A DNA stretch of 64,000 bases from Ilex aquifolium (Eukaryota; Streptophyta; Magnoliopsida; Aquifoliales; Aquifoliaceae), in the NCBI GenBank assembly GCA_951799425.1, contig OX637399.1, positions 17,228,501-17,292,500 on the forward strand. Direction: 5' to 3'. Below, one piece after another: positions 47,221-59,089 of the stretch (positions within the stretch are counted from its first letter, which is position 1; each line of letters starts with the position of its first letter). The position numbers and the translations under genes were made by a program. The notes under the pieces are model-generated. The model was given only the letters and a program-made list of their open reading frames with translations, searched no databases and was not told the origin of the DNA.

Positions 47221-48366
47221 AACTCACCATGGTTTGCACACTCAAAAAAAAAAGAAGAATTCTCTGATTGTCATGACTGTGCCACTCGTAAATATGTGTG
47301 AGGATCGAATTTATGTAATCAAGGCAAATTTTACTCACTCATTTCCAAACAATGGAATACAATTATCAAATGGAACGATCTTGGCATAATCCCATGAAAC
47401 GAATGTTAAGGGGCATAAAAATAATGCAATTGACATATCTCATAGGTATTAAAGCATGTGCACTCAACCATTCCACCAAAAATTGAATAGGGCTTTCTAT
47501 GGTTGTAATGGGACCTTTGGTAAAGCTTTGAGCAACGAAAGGATTAATTTTTTAGAAGAAGTTAACCCGTAGGAGAATTTAATATTCAATAATACACACA
47601 ACCCTTGATTTGATGCAACATAAAAGCTCAAATCCCTCATTCAACCTTCACAAGACTTTGGCTTGAGGTGTCCCTTGGCCTCACATTTTCCTTCCCATCT
47701 TTGCCACGGTCATAGAAGTCATGGAGACAAAGAGAACCCAGGCTGGGGGAGTAGTCCCTGAGATTTCATCAAAGGGACTTGGACACAAAATCTTTCTTCG
47801 AGTCAATTCGAAAGTCAAAGATCAAAACAAGAATCAAGAGGAACTAGAGAGACTTGAGGGTTTAAAGGGCCTCCTTAGGGTTTTTTGAAAACTATAGGAT
47901 AGGTTTGATGGATTGGGTCTTAAGGATAAAAGAGAACCACATGCTTTGCTACCAATAGAAACCCTTTTAATTATTTCGACATAACAAGAACGTACCGGTA
48001 GGGAGCAGCACACGACCTAGCGGTAGCGTAGTTCAGAATTCCCACAATTTTTCCAAATTTTTTATTATTTTTCTTCTTCAAAACTAATTAAAATAAATTA
48101 TTTAAAACCCTAATTCCTAAAACCCAAAGTGTACCAAATTTCAGTCCTTAATCACATTCCACAGTGCGACAAGTTATAAGTATAAGCAATCCAATTTGAT
48201 ATACAAAGTAACAAATATATGTCTAAAGAATTTAAAGAATATTAAACAATCTATTGGAGCATAAAATTAAAAGAAAAATTAAATTTGCCCAACACATTCG
48301 GGGGCAACATGAATGCAATTATTTATCCTAGTCACTAAGTCTTTGAACCCCTAGGTTACCCCTAGT

Positions 48367-48371
48367 GGACG
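48367..48371. repeat. Target duplication GGACG, left copy
   Basis: GGACG before the solo LTR recurs at 50925-50929. Intact units read 'ctagtggacgagtgttg'. Confidence 0.9.
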
Positions 48372-50924
48372 TGTAAAACCCGAGAAAAATTTAAACATTT
48401 GTGAAAAAGGGCAAAACGGTAAATTGCCACTACGGTACAGGTGGTAAACCTGAATTTTTCTAGAACTTGGATGACGAAATGGACCTCACCGTTGGATTCG
48501 TCTCGCGAAATCTAGTTACCACGTCAAATTTCGTTGAATTCCGAGATAGTCAGATTTTTCGCGTTTTACGAGACGAACGGGCCCCGGGTGACCATGTACA
48601 CGAAATTTTTATAAAATTTTCAAGTTTGGGGAAATATTAGACACAAGTTAAAATAAAAATAATTCGAACTTGAACCGGAGCGAAATTTAATCGTTTCGGG
48701 ATTAAAACGGACCCGAAATTAAAAAGGACGTGTGGCGAATTGTGGGCCAAGTATTCTAAAATATAAAAAGGGGCCTAAAGTCTGAAAAATCAGACTTCCC
48801 CTTCTTCTTTTCAGCTGGTTTCAGCCGATAGAGAGAAAGAGGGAGAAAAGAGAGAAAACTCACCTTCTCTCTACGATCTACGGTGCCACGAACCTCGAAT
48901 CCACGCAAGCCAAGAATTAAAGTCGCTCTACTCATCGAGGGCTACGCGGCTATACCAAAAAGCGCAAGTTTTACCGAAGATCAAGGTACGGGATTTTCGA
49001 GAAGTGAGGATTTTTGCTTGAATCGGGTCTTGGAACTTCCCTTGGTCGTTCCTCACGCTTCAAGAGGTAGGGTTTCTTCCTACTAAGGTTTAATTCCAAG
49101 CCTATAATGTTTTTATGGAATGGGTAGGATGATAACCTATATATCTCTTGCCTATTGTTGTGAAATTGGATGAATTGGATATGTGAAATGAACCCAATGT
49201 AAATTCATGTGTTATATGAAATTGTGGGCGTGTTATGTGTTTATATATATGCCTTGAAATTTTAGTATGTTGATAACATGCTTGGAATTTGTATTATGGG
49301 AGTTATATGTTTTTGATATGATTTTGCCATGGAATATGAGAAATGTGTTGAGAATGTTCATATGTCACTCATACCATATCGAACATTGTATTAGTGTTGC
49401 AATGGAGCACCACATTTCATATGCACGGGAACATCGCATTTTAGGAGGTGTGTGTGCATGGTTGTTGTCTTCACCACACATGGTGGATGACGAGTGAGCT
49501 CGGGTAATATGGGTCGATGACCTAGACGAGTCGAATGGTTTATATGTTGATAGGGTTGGGGTAGCAAGAAGGGCTAGAAAATCCCTCGGGTGAGAGACCC
49601 GGTGATCGGATACGCACTCCGTTGGTATAAGAGCCCATAAAGTGTGTCGGTGTACGCGGAACCGTTGGTGGAAGTCCATGAATTCCGTGTAGGTTGGGTG
49701 ACCTTTGGTGTGAGTCCATGAACATCCACCCCTACAAAGACCCTAGAATGAAATGTCATTTGATGTGGAACATAAATGACGGATTGGTACACATTGGCTC
49801 TTGCATGTGTGGAGGAGCCGGGAAGGGCTCGGTTGATGTGCATGAGTGAGTCTCACCTCATTTCATAGCATGGTATTACATGTTTCAACATGGAATATAT
49901 TCTTGTTGTGGATTGTTGATTGATAGCATGTGACATTTCATATGCATTTAGGTTGGGGAGTAGCCTCTTTAGGAGATACCCTATTGAGCGTGGCTCACCC
50001 TTTATGGGAAAAACATTTCAGGTGTGGGTTTTGCTCCGGCGGATGGCTCATTTGGAGAGCATCAAGTATGAAGGGGGCCGGCTTGTGGCCTTAGTTTAAG
50101 TTTTGTAAAACCTTTAACAAAATTCCATTTTGATGTATATATATTATGGAATGAATTGTAATAGAGATTGTATGAGTTGGGTATTATATGGAAAATCTCA
50201 TTAAACATGTATTGAATGAGTTTGGAGTGTATGGGGTAGCTTTAAGGATGGTTTGGAGGGGAAATAAATCCATTTTTATGCTCACAGTCTGAAAACCTAC
50301 CGGAAGGTGTGTGTCGGCCTTCCGGAAGGTTTTGCTAAAAAACCCCAGCTTGCCTTGTTCACAGCTAATACCTTCCGGAAGGTTTTGCCCACTAGAATGA
50401 ACCTTCCGGAAGATTTTAGCTACTGGAGTAAAACCTACCGGAAGGACTTGTCTACTGGAATGGACCTTCCGGAAGGTTTTGCCTTGGGTTTCTTTTTGAC
50501 TGCCAAATTCTTCCGGAAGGTTTTGTTTTCTGGACTGAACCTTCCGAAAGGTTTTGGCTACTGGAATGGACCTTCCGGAAGGTTTTGCTATTGATGTAGA
50601 CCTTCCGGAAGTTCTTAAAATTGATTCTTTTCATTTAACTGTTCTTTCAGCGACTTTCCGGTAGGTGTATGTCGATCTTCCGGAAGGTTTTTCCAAAAAC
50701 TTGAAAATTTCAAAATGCTTAGCCATGCTTTTGGGCTTTGTTTTCTTTGGTTCCTATGACATAAATGGACATAAATGGAGGTATAATTGACCTTGTGGAT
50801 GGTAAATCCGATTAAAAGCATGTGAATGACGTGGTGTCGGGTTATACGACTATCACGAGTATTTTCCGCGGGTTGACGGATGGTCAACGGTTAATAAAGG
50901 ACCCCCGGAAATTGGGGTGTCACA
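48372..50924 (+). mobile_element. Solo LTR of a Tekay-type chromovirus, 2553 bp
   Basis: It runs from TGTAAAACCCGAG to GGGGTGTCACA with GGACG on both sides. TATAAAAAG is at 48762-48770. There is no internal region. Conserved text ('ggctcaccctttatgggaaa', 'gaagggggccggcttgtggc') ties it to the LTR at 12457, but its palindromic cluster uses another word. Confidence 0.95.
50296..50688. repeat. Palindromic-word cluster (CCTTCCGGAAGG) in the solo LTR
   Basis: About a dozen CTTCCGGAAG-type words (several exact CCTTCCGGAAGG) occur over 390 bp, spaced about 30-60 bp with texts such as 'ttttgnctactggaatgga'. It is at the same LTR position as the GTACCGGTAC clusters in the other copies. Variants such as CTACCGGAAGG link the two words. 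Confidence 0.9.
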
Positions 50925-50929
50925 GGACG
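50925..50929. repeat. Target duplication GGACG, right copy
   Basis: Satellite resumes here as 'ggacgagtgttatcccgc'. Confidence 0.9.
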
Positions 50930-50966
50930 AGTGTTATCCCGCTAATTTTTCTAGATAACATACCAA

Positions 50967-53215
50967 CAAACTTCCACTAGTCTATCTAAAATTTAAATTA
51001 TTTTCCCCTAATCACCATGAACTCGAAGTCATACCATATCCACTAGATTTAGTCCACCCACAGCTCTACTACGGGTTCATAGGCTATACAAGAATATTGA
51101 CAGTCATGTTGGTACCCAAAACTCGTGCGTGGTATGATCATGCAACTAAACGGATTCGTAAAGAAAGGTTCATATTGCAATTAACTGTCCATAGTTAATT
51201 TCAATGCCAAACTTGATGCAAATCATATCACAACTTCAAGGGATCTAGTTCAAGTCCCAATTGGGCCAGTTACAAGAGAACGAGAGCAAGGAAGTTTAAA
51301 GATATACTCAACGGACTGATTCAAGAGGCATGGACTCAAGCAAATTCGTGGAGGCCCATTGAGCATGATCCATGTGACCAACAAAGACTCATCAACATGA
51401 TTCAAGTTCTAGACGAATCTGGTAAAGGCTAAGTTTAAATTGGCAAGTTTAAGAATACTCCTTTTTTGGGTCTGATTGTAAGGCTTGCATGCCATTTACT
51501 TTCCTTTTTCTTCTTTTAGGCAAGTATGAGTTTTAGTGTTTAGTTATTGCTATTTGGATTCGGATTGTCAAAATATAAACTCCAATTAGGATTTGTTCCC
51601 TTAGCAGATTAGGATTGGTTTCCTTAGTAGATTAGGATTTGTCTCCTTAGCAGATTAGGATTTTAGGAATTTTCCTTGTAATGGCCATCCTTATAAATAG
51701 GCGTTTAATCAATGAAAAGAGCAGATCATTATTAAGCAAATTGGAGAGTATTTTCTCTGCGGTTCTTTGAAGAACTATTTGAACTTATCGGGATTTCCCC
51801 TTGCGTTCACCAGCGACTCATCAAACGGAATATCCACCACCGTTTGTGGCATCTCCCTTACACCGTGGTTCTTGTTTTGCAATAAACAACGAATTGAGGT
51901 CATATATACCAATGTTCTTGTCTATTGTAAACAACATGTCGAGGTGTATCGTTCAAATCTGATTGTAGAACGAGCTTGGGTTCCTTTTTCGTTGTCGGAT
52001 CTCGTTACTTTGTCGGAATCCACATCAAAACTCATCATGGTTTGCACACTAAAAAATAAGAAGGAATTCTCTGATTGTCATGACTGTGCCACTCATAAAT
52101 ATGTGTGAGGATCGAATTTATGTAATCAAGGCAAATTTTACTTACTCATTTCCAAACAACGTAATACATCTATCAAATGGAACGATCTTGGCATAATCCC
52201 ATGAAACGAATGTTAAGCAGCATAAAAATAATGCAATTGACACATCTCATAGGTATTTAAGCATGTGCACTCAACCATTCCACCAAAAATCGAATAGGGC
52301 TTTCTATAGTTGTAATGGGACCTTGGGTAAGGCTTTGAGCAACGAAAGGATTAATTTTTCAGAAGAAGTTATCCCTTAGACGAATTTAATATTCAATAAT
52401 ATACTCAACCCTTGATTTGATGCAACATAAAAGCTCAAATCCCTCATTCTTCCTTCACAAGACTTTGGATTGAGGTGTCCCTTGGCCTCACATTTTCCTT
52501 TCCATCTTTGCCACGGTCATAGAAGTCATGTAGACAAAGAGAACCCAGGCTGGGGGAGTAGTCCCAGAGATTTATTTAGAGGGACTTGGACGCAAAATCT
52601 TTCTTGGAGTCATTTCGAATGTCAAAGATCAAAACAAGAATCAAGAGGAACTAGAGAGACTTGAGGGTTTAGAGGGCCTCCTTAGGTTTTTCGAAAAGTA
52701 TAGGATAGGTTTGATGGATTGGGTCTTAAGGATAAAAGAGAACCAAATGCTTTGCTACCGATAGAAACCCTTTAAATTTTTTTGACACAACAGGAACGTG
52801 CCGGTAGGGAGTAGCACACGACCTAGCGGTAGCGCAGTTTAGAATTGCCACAATTTTTCCAATTTTTTTTATTATTTTTATTCTTCAAAACTAATTAAAA
52901 CAAATTAATTAAAACCCGAAGTCCTAAACCCCAAAGTGTACCCAATTTAAGTCCTTAATCACATTCCACAGTGCGACAAGTTCTAAGTATACGCAATCCA
53001 ATTTGATATACAAAGTTGCAAATATAATTCTAAGGAATTTAAAGAATATGAAACAATCTATTGGAGCGTAAAATTAAAAGAAAAGTTAAAATTGCACAAC
53101 ACATTCGGGGGCAACATGAATGCAATTATTTAGCTTAGTCACTAAGCATTTGAACCCCTAGGTTACCCCTAGTGGACGAGTGTTGTCCCGTTAATTTTTC
53201 TAGATAACATACCAA
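50967..53215 (+). repeat. Composite unit II-2
   Basis: The unit is 2249 bp long, with its insert at 51213-52028. The short frame is closed at codon 2 (ATG TAG), shared with II-3. Confidence 0.93.
51213..52028 (+). mobile_element. Retroelement-derived insert, copy 2
   Basis: It is 816 bp, from TTGATGCAAATC to CCACATCAA, with short inverted termini TTGATG/CATCAA. It has the polyprotein tail, then LTR-like sequence with 'cttataaataggcg' (TATA-like) at about 51690 and three ~23-bp copies of a 'ccttagcagattaggatt' phrase at about 51598-51664. Confidence 0.65.
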
Positions 53216-55464
53216 CAAACTTCAACTAGTCTATCCAAAATTTAAATTATTTTCCCCTAATCACCATGAACTCGAAGACATACCATATCCACTCGATTTA
53301 GTCCACCCACAGCTCTAATACAGGCTCAAAGGCTATACAAGAATATTGACAGTCATGTTGGTACCCAAAACTCGTGCATGGTATGATCACGCAACTAAAC
53401 GGATTCGTAAAGAAAGGTTCATATTGCAATTAACCGTCCATAGTTAGTTTCAATGCCAAACTTGATGCAAATCATAGCACAACTTCAAAGGATCTAATTC
53501 AAGTCCCAATTGGGCCAGTTACAAGAGAACGAGAGCATGGAAGTTTAAAGATGTACTCAACGGACTGATTCAAGAGGCATGGACTCAAGCAAATTTGAGG
53601 TGGCCCATTAAGCATGATCCACGTGAGCAACAAAGACTCATCAACATAATTCAAGTTCTATAAGAATCTGGTAAAGGCTAAGTTTAAATTGGCATGTTTA
53701 AGAATACTCCTTTTTTGGGTCTGATTGTAAGGCTTGTATGCCATTTAGTTTCCTTTTTCTTCTTTTAGGCAAGTAAGAGTTTTAGTGTTTAGTTATTGCT
53801 ATTTGGATTTGGATTGTCAAAATATAAACTCCAATTAGGATTTGTTCCCTTAGCAGATTAGGATTGGTTTCCTTAGTAGATTAGGATTTGTCTCCTTAGC
53901 AGATTAGGATTTTAGGAATTTTCCTCGTAATGGCCATCCTTATAAATAGGCGTTTAATCAATGAAAAGAGCAGATCATTATTAAGCAAATGGGAGAGTAT
54001 TTTCTCTGCGGTTCTTTGAAGAACTATTCGAACTTATCGGGATTTCCCCTTGTGTTCACCAGCGACTTTTCAAACGGAATTTCCACCACCGTTTGTGGCG
54101 TCTCCCTTACACCGAGGTTCTTGTTTTGCAATAAACAACGGATTGAGGTCATATATACAAATGTTCTTGTCTATCGTAAACAACAGGTCGAGGTCTATCG
54201 TTCAAATCTGATTGTAGAACGAGCTTGGGTTCCTTTTTCGTTGTCGGATCTTGTTACTTTGGCGGAATCCACATCAAAACTCATCATGGCTTGCACACTA
54301 AAAAAAGAAGAACGAATTCTATGATTGTCATGACTGTGCCACTCGTAAATATGTGTGAGGATCGAATTTATGTAATCAAGGCAAATTTTACTTACTCATT
54401 TCCAAACAACGAAATACATCTATCAAATGGAACGATCTTGGCATAATCCCATGAAACGAATGTTAAGCGGCATAAAAATAATGCAATTGACATATCTCAT
54501 AGGTATTTAAGCATGTGCACTCAACCATTCCACCAGAAATCGAATAGGGCTTTCTATGGTTGTAATGGGACCTTGGGTAAGGCTTTGAGCAATGAAAGGA
54601 TTAATTTTTTAGAAGAAGTTATCCCTTAGACGAATTTAATATTCAAGAATACACTCAACCCTTGATTTGATGCAACATAAAAGCTCAAATCCCTCATTCT
54701 TCCTTCACAAGACTTTGGCTTGAGCTGTCCCTTGGCCTCACATTTTCCTTCCATCTTTGCCACGGTCATAAAAGTCATGTAGACAAAGAGAACCCAGGCT
54801 GGGGGAGTAGTCCTAAAGATTTCTTCAGAGGGACTTGGACGCAAAATCTTTCTTGGAGTCATTTCGAATGTCAAAGATCAAAACAAGAATCAAGATGAAC
54901 TAGAGAGACTTGAGGGTTTAGAGGGCCTCCTTAGGGTTTTTCGAAAACTATAGGATAGGTTTGATGGATTGGGTCTTAAGAATAAAAGAGAACCAAATGC
55001 TTTGCTACCGATAGAAACCCTTTAAATTTTTTTGACACAACAGGAACGTGCCGGTAGGGAGTAGCACACGACCTAGCGGTAGCGCAGTTCAGAATTGCCA
55101 CAATTTTTCTAATTTTTTTATTATTTTTATTCTTCAAAACTAATTAAAAAAAATTTATAAAAACCCGAAGTCCTAAAACCCAAAGTGTACCCAATTTAAG
55201 TCCTTAATCACATTCCACAGTGCGACAAGTTCTAAGTATACGCAATCCAATTTGATATACAAAGTTACAAATATAATTCTAAGGAATTTAAAGAATATTA
55301 AACAATCTATTGGAGTGTAAAATTAAAAGAAAAGTTAAAATTGCACAACACATTCGGGGGCAACATGAATGCAATTATTTAGCTTAGTCACTAAGCCTTT
55401 CAACCCCTAGGTTACCCCTAGTGGACGAGTGTTGTCCAACTAATTTTTCTAGATAACATACCAA
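53216..55464 (+). repeat. Composite unit II-3
   Basis: The unit is 2249 bp long and nearly identical to II-2, including the ATG TAG change, with its insert at 53462-54277. Confidence 0.93.
53462..54277 (+). mobile_element. Retroelement-derived insert, copy 3
   Basis: It is 816 bp, of the same make-up as copy 2, with three copies of the 'ttagcagattaggatt' phrase. Confidence 0.65.
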
Positions 55465-57710
55465 CAAACTTCCACTAGTCTATCCAAAATTTAAATTATT
55501 TTCCCCTAATCACCATGAACTCGAAGACATACCATATCCACTCGATTTAGTCCACCCACAGCTCTAGTACAAGCTCAAAGGCTATACAAGAATATTGACA
55601 GTCATGTTGGTACCCAAAACTCGTGCATGGTATGATCATGCAACTAAACGGATTCGTAAAGAAAGGTTCATATTGCAATTAACTGTCCATAGTTAGTTTC
55701 AATGCCAAACTTGATGCAAATCATAGCACAACTTCAAAGGATCTAGTTCAAGTCCCAACCGGTTACAAGAGAACGAGAGCATGGAAGTTTAAAGATGTAC
55801 TAAACGGACTGATTCAAGAGGCATGGACTCAAGCAAATTTGAGGTGGCCCATTAAGCATAATCCACGTGACCAACAAAGACTCATCAACATAATTCAAGT
55901 TCTAGAAGAATCTGGTAAAGGCTAAGCTTAAATTGGCATGTTTAAGAATACTTCTTTTTTGGGTCTAATTGTAAGGCTTGCATGCCATTTACTTTCCTTT
56001 TTCTTCTTTTAGGCAAGTAAGAGTTTTAGTGTTTTGTTATTGCTATTTGCATTTGGATTTTCAAAATATAAACTCCTATTAGGATTTTTTCCTTTAGCAG
56101 ATTTGGATTGGTTTCCTGAGTAGATTAGGATTTGTCTCCTTAGCAGATTAGGATTTCAGGAATTTTCCTTGTAATGGCCAGCCTTATAAATAGGCGTTTA
56201 ATCAATAAAAGAGCAGATAATTATTAGCCAAATTGGAGAGTATTTTCTCTGCGGTTCTTTGAAGAACTATTCGAACTTATCGGGATTTTCAGTTGCGTTC
56301 ACCAACGACTTATCAAACGGAATTTCCACCACCATTTGTGGCGTCTCCCTTATACCGAGGTGCTTGTTTCGCAATAAACAACGGGTTGAGGTCATATATA
56401 CCAATGTTCTTATCTGTCGTAAACAACAGGTCGAGGTCTATTATTCAAATATGATTGTAGAACGATCTTGGGTTCCTTTTTCGTTGTCGGATCTCGTTAT
56501 TTTAGCGGAAACCACATCAAAATTCACCACGGTTTGAACACTCAAAAAAAAGAAGGAATTCTCTGATTTTCATGACTGTGGCACTCCTAAATATGTGTGA
56601 GGATCGAATTTATGTAATCAAGGCAAATTTTACTCACTCATTTCCAAACAACAGAATTCATCTATCCAATGGAACGATCTCGGCATAATCCCATGAAACG
56701 AATGTTAAGCGGCATAAAAATAATGCAATTGACATATCTCATAGGTATTAAAGCGTGTGCACTCAAGCATTCCACCAAAAATTGTATCGGGCTTTCTATG
56801 GTTGTAATGGGACCTTGTGTAAAGCTTTGAGCAACGAAAGGATTAATTTTTCAGAAGAAGTTATCCCTTAGACGAATTTAATATTCAATAATACACTCAA
56901 CCCCTGATTTGATGCAACATAAAAGCTCAAATCCCTAATTCTACCTTCACAAGACTTTGGCTTGAGGTGTCCCTTGGCCTCACATTTTCCTTTCCATCTT
57001 TGCCAAGGTCATAGAAGTCATGGAGACAAAGAGAACCCAGCCTAGGGGAGTAGTCCTAGAGATTTCATCAGAGGGACTTGGACGCAAAATCTTTCTTGGA
57101 GTCATTTCGAAAGTCAAAGATCAAAACAATAATCAAGAGGAACTAGAGAGACTTTTGGGTTTAGAGGGCCTCCTTAGGGTTTTTTCGAAAACTATAGGAT
57201 ATGTTTGATGGATTGGGTCTTAAGGATAAAAGAGAACCAAAAGCTTTACTACCGATAGATACCCTTTTAATTTTTTTTGACATAACAGGAACGTACTGGT
57301 AGGGATCAGCACACGACCTAACGGTAGAGCAGTTCAAAATTCCCACAATTTTTCCAATTTTTTTTATTATTTTTATTCTTCAAAAGTAATTAAAAAAAAT
57401 TAATAAAAACCCTAACTCCTAAAACCCAAAGTGTACCCAATTTAAGTCCATAATCACATTCCAAAATGCGATAAGTTCTAAGTATACGCAATCCAATTTG
57501 ATATACAAAGTAACAAATATAATTCTAAGGAATTTAAAGAATATTAAACAATCTATTGGAGCGTAAAATTACAAGAAAAATTAAAATTGCGCAACAAATT
57601 CGGGGGCAACATGAATGCAATTATTTGGCTTAGTTACTAAGCCTTTGAACCCATACGCTACCCCTAGCGGACGAGTGTTGTCCCGCTAATTTTTCTCGAT
57701 AAGATACCAA
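55465..57710 (+). repeat. Composite unit II-4
   Basis: The unit is 2246 bp long, with its insert at 55711-56520. The satellite short frame is open at 57020-57208 with an altered C-terminus. Confidence 0.93.
55711..56520 (+). mobile_element. Retroelement-derived insert, copy 4
   Basis: It is 810 bp, of the same make-up as copies 2 and 3, again with three copies of the ~23-bp phrase and a TATA-like 'cttataaatagg'. Confidence 0.65.
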
Positions 57711-59065
57711 CAAACTTCCATTAGTTTATCCAAAATTTAAATTATTTTCCCCTAATCAACATGAACTCGAAGACATACCGTATCCACTCGATTTAGTCCA
57801 CCCACAGCTCAACTACAGGGTCAAAGGCTATACAAGAATATTGACAGTCATGTTGGTACCCAAAACTCGTGCGTGGTATGATCATGCAACTAAACGGATT
57901 CATAAAGAAAGGTTCATATTGCAATTAAATGTCCATAGTTAGTTTCAATGCCAAACTTGATGCAAATCATAGCACAACTTCAAGGGATCTAGTTAAAGTC
58001 CCAATTGGGCCGGTTACAAGAGAAGGAGAGCAAGGAAGTTAAAAGATGTACTCAACGAACTGATTCAAGAGGCATGGACTCAAGCAAATTCGTGGAGGCC
58101 CATTGAGCATGATCTACGTGAGCAACAAAGACTCATCAACATGATTTAAGTTCTAGAAGAATCTGGTCAAGGCTAAGCTTAAATTGGCATGTTTAAGAAT
58201 ACTCCTTTTTTGGGTCTGATTGTAAGGCTTGCATGCCATTTACATTCCTTTTTCTTCTTTTAGGCAAGTAAGAGTTTTAGTGTTTAGTTATTGCTATTTG
58301 GGTTTGGATTTTCAAAATAAAAACTCCTATTAGGATTTGTCTCCGTAGCAGATTAGGATTTTAGGAATTTTCCTTGTAATGGTCAGCCTTATAAATAGGC
58401 GTTTAATCAATGAAAAGAGCAGATCATTATTAAGCAAATTGGAGAGTATTTTTGCTCTACGGTTCTTTGAAGAACTATTCGAACTTATTGGGATTTCCCG
58501 TTGCGTTCACCAGCGACTTATCAAATGGAATTTCCACCACCGTTTGTGGCGTCACCCTTATACTGAGGTTCATCTTTCGCAATAAACAACGGGTTGAGGT
58601 CATATATACCAATGTTCTTTTCTGTCGTAAACAACAGGTCGAGGTCTATCATTCAAATCTGATTGTAGAACGATCTTGGGTTCCTTTTTCGTTGTCGGAT
58701 CTCGTTATTTTGGCCGAATCCACATCAAAACTCACCATGGTTTGCACACTAAAAAAAAAAAAAAAAAGGAATTCTCTGATTGTCATGGCTGTGCCACTTG
58801 TAAATCTGTGTGAGGATCGAATTTATGTAATCAAGGCAAATATTACTCTCTCATTTCCAAACAATGGAATACATCTTTCCAATAGAACGATCTTGGCATA
58901 ATCCCATGAAATAAATGTTAAGCGGCATAAAAATAATGCAATTGACATATCTCATAGGTATTAAAGCATGTGCACCCAAGCATTCCACCAAAAATCGAAT
59001 CGGGCTTTCTATGGTTGTAATGGAACCTTGGGTAAAGCTTTGAGAAACGAAAGGATTAATTTTTC
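57711..59065 (+). repeat. Composite unit II-5, cut at its end
   Basis: The insert is at 57957-58728. The unit stops at 59065 where foreign sequence begins. The A-run at about 58753 is 18 long. Confidence 0.9.
57957..58728 (+). mobile_element. Retroelement-derived insert, copy 5
   Basis: It is 772 bp, with only one full copy of the 'gcagattaggatttt' phrase. The termini are TTGATG and CATCAA. Confidence 0.65.
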
Positions 59066-59089
59066 GGGTTAATTGCACTAGAGGTCCCC
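59066..59089. other. 24-bp foreign stub between satellite and LTR
   Basis: 'gggttaattgcactagaggt' followed by 'cccc' matches neither the satellite nor the LTR. It resembles the end of a plant DNA transposon or other repeat into which the chromovirus inserted. The partner end would lie beyond the window. Confidence 0.35.

Larger units (their letters stand above)
46270..50966 (+). repeat. Composite unit II-1, split by a solo LTR
   Basis: It is about 2139 bp without the LTR at 48372-50924. The insert (46516-47220) is a shorter version. The satellite short frame runs 55 codons at 47721-47888. Confidence 0.9.
46049..59065. repeat. Block II: composite array, ~2.25 kb period
   Basis: This is the same satellite as Block I, but every unit carries an extra insert of 705-816 bp between '...ccaa' and 'actcaccatgg'. 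Landmarks lie at 46270, 50967, 53216, 55465 and 57711. Spacing is 2249, 2249 and 2246 bp for the three uninterrupted full units. The insert copies resemble each other as closely as the satellite parts do, so the composite was amplified as a whole. Confidence 0.93.

Noticed and set aside
50307-50594. 95-codon frame with repeated LPEGF phrases
   Set aside because: The repeats come from the CCTTCCGGAAGG word cluster read in frame. The opposite strand gives an equally repetitive frame, so it is not evidence for a protein.
54626-54874. 82-codon minus-strand frame over the METK region
   Set aside because: It is open in this unit but interrupted in most others. It looked protein-like by composition, but I found no recurring conservation favouring this strand.
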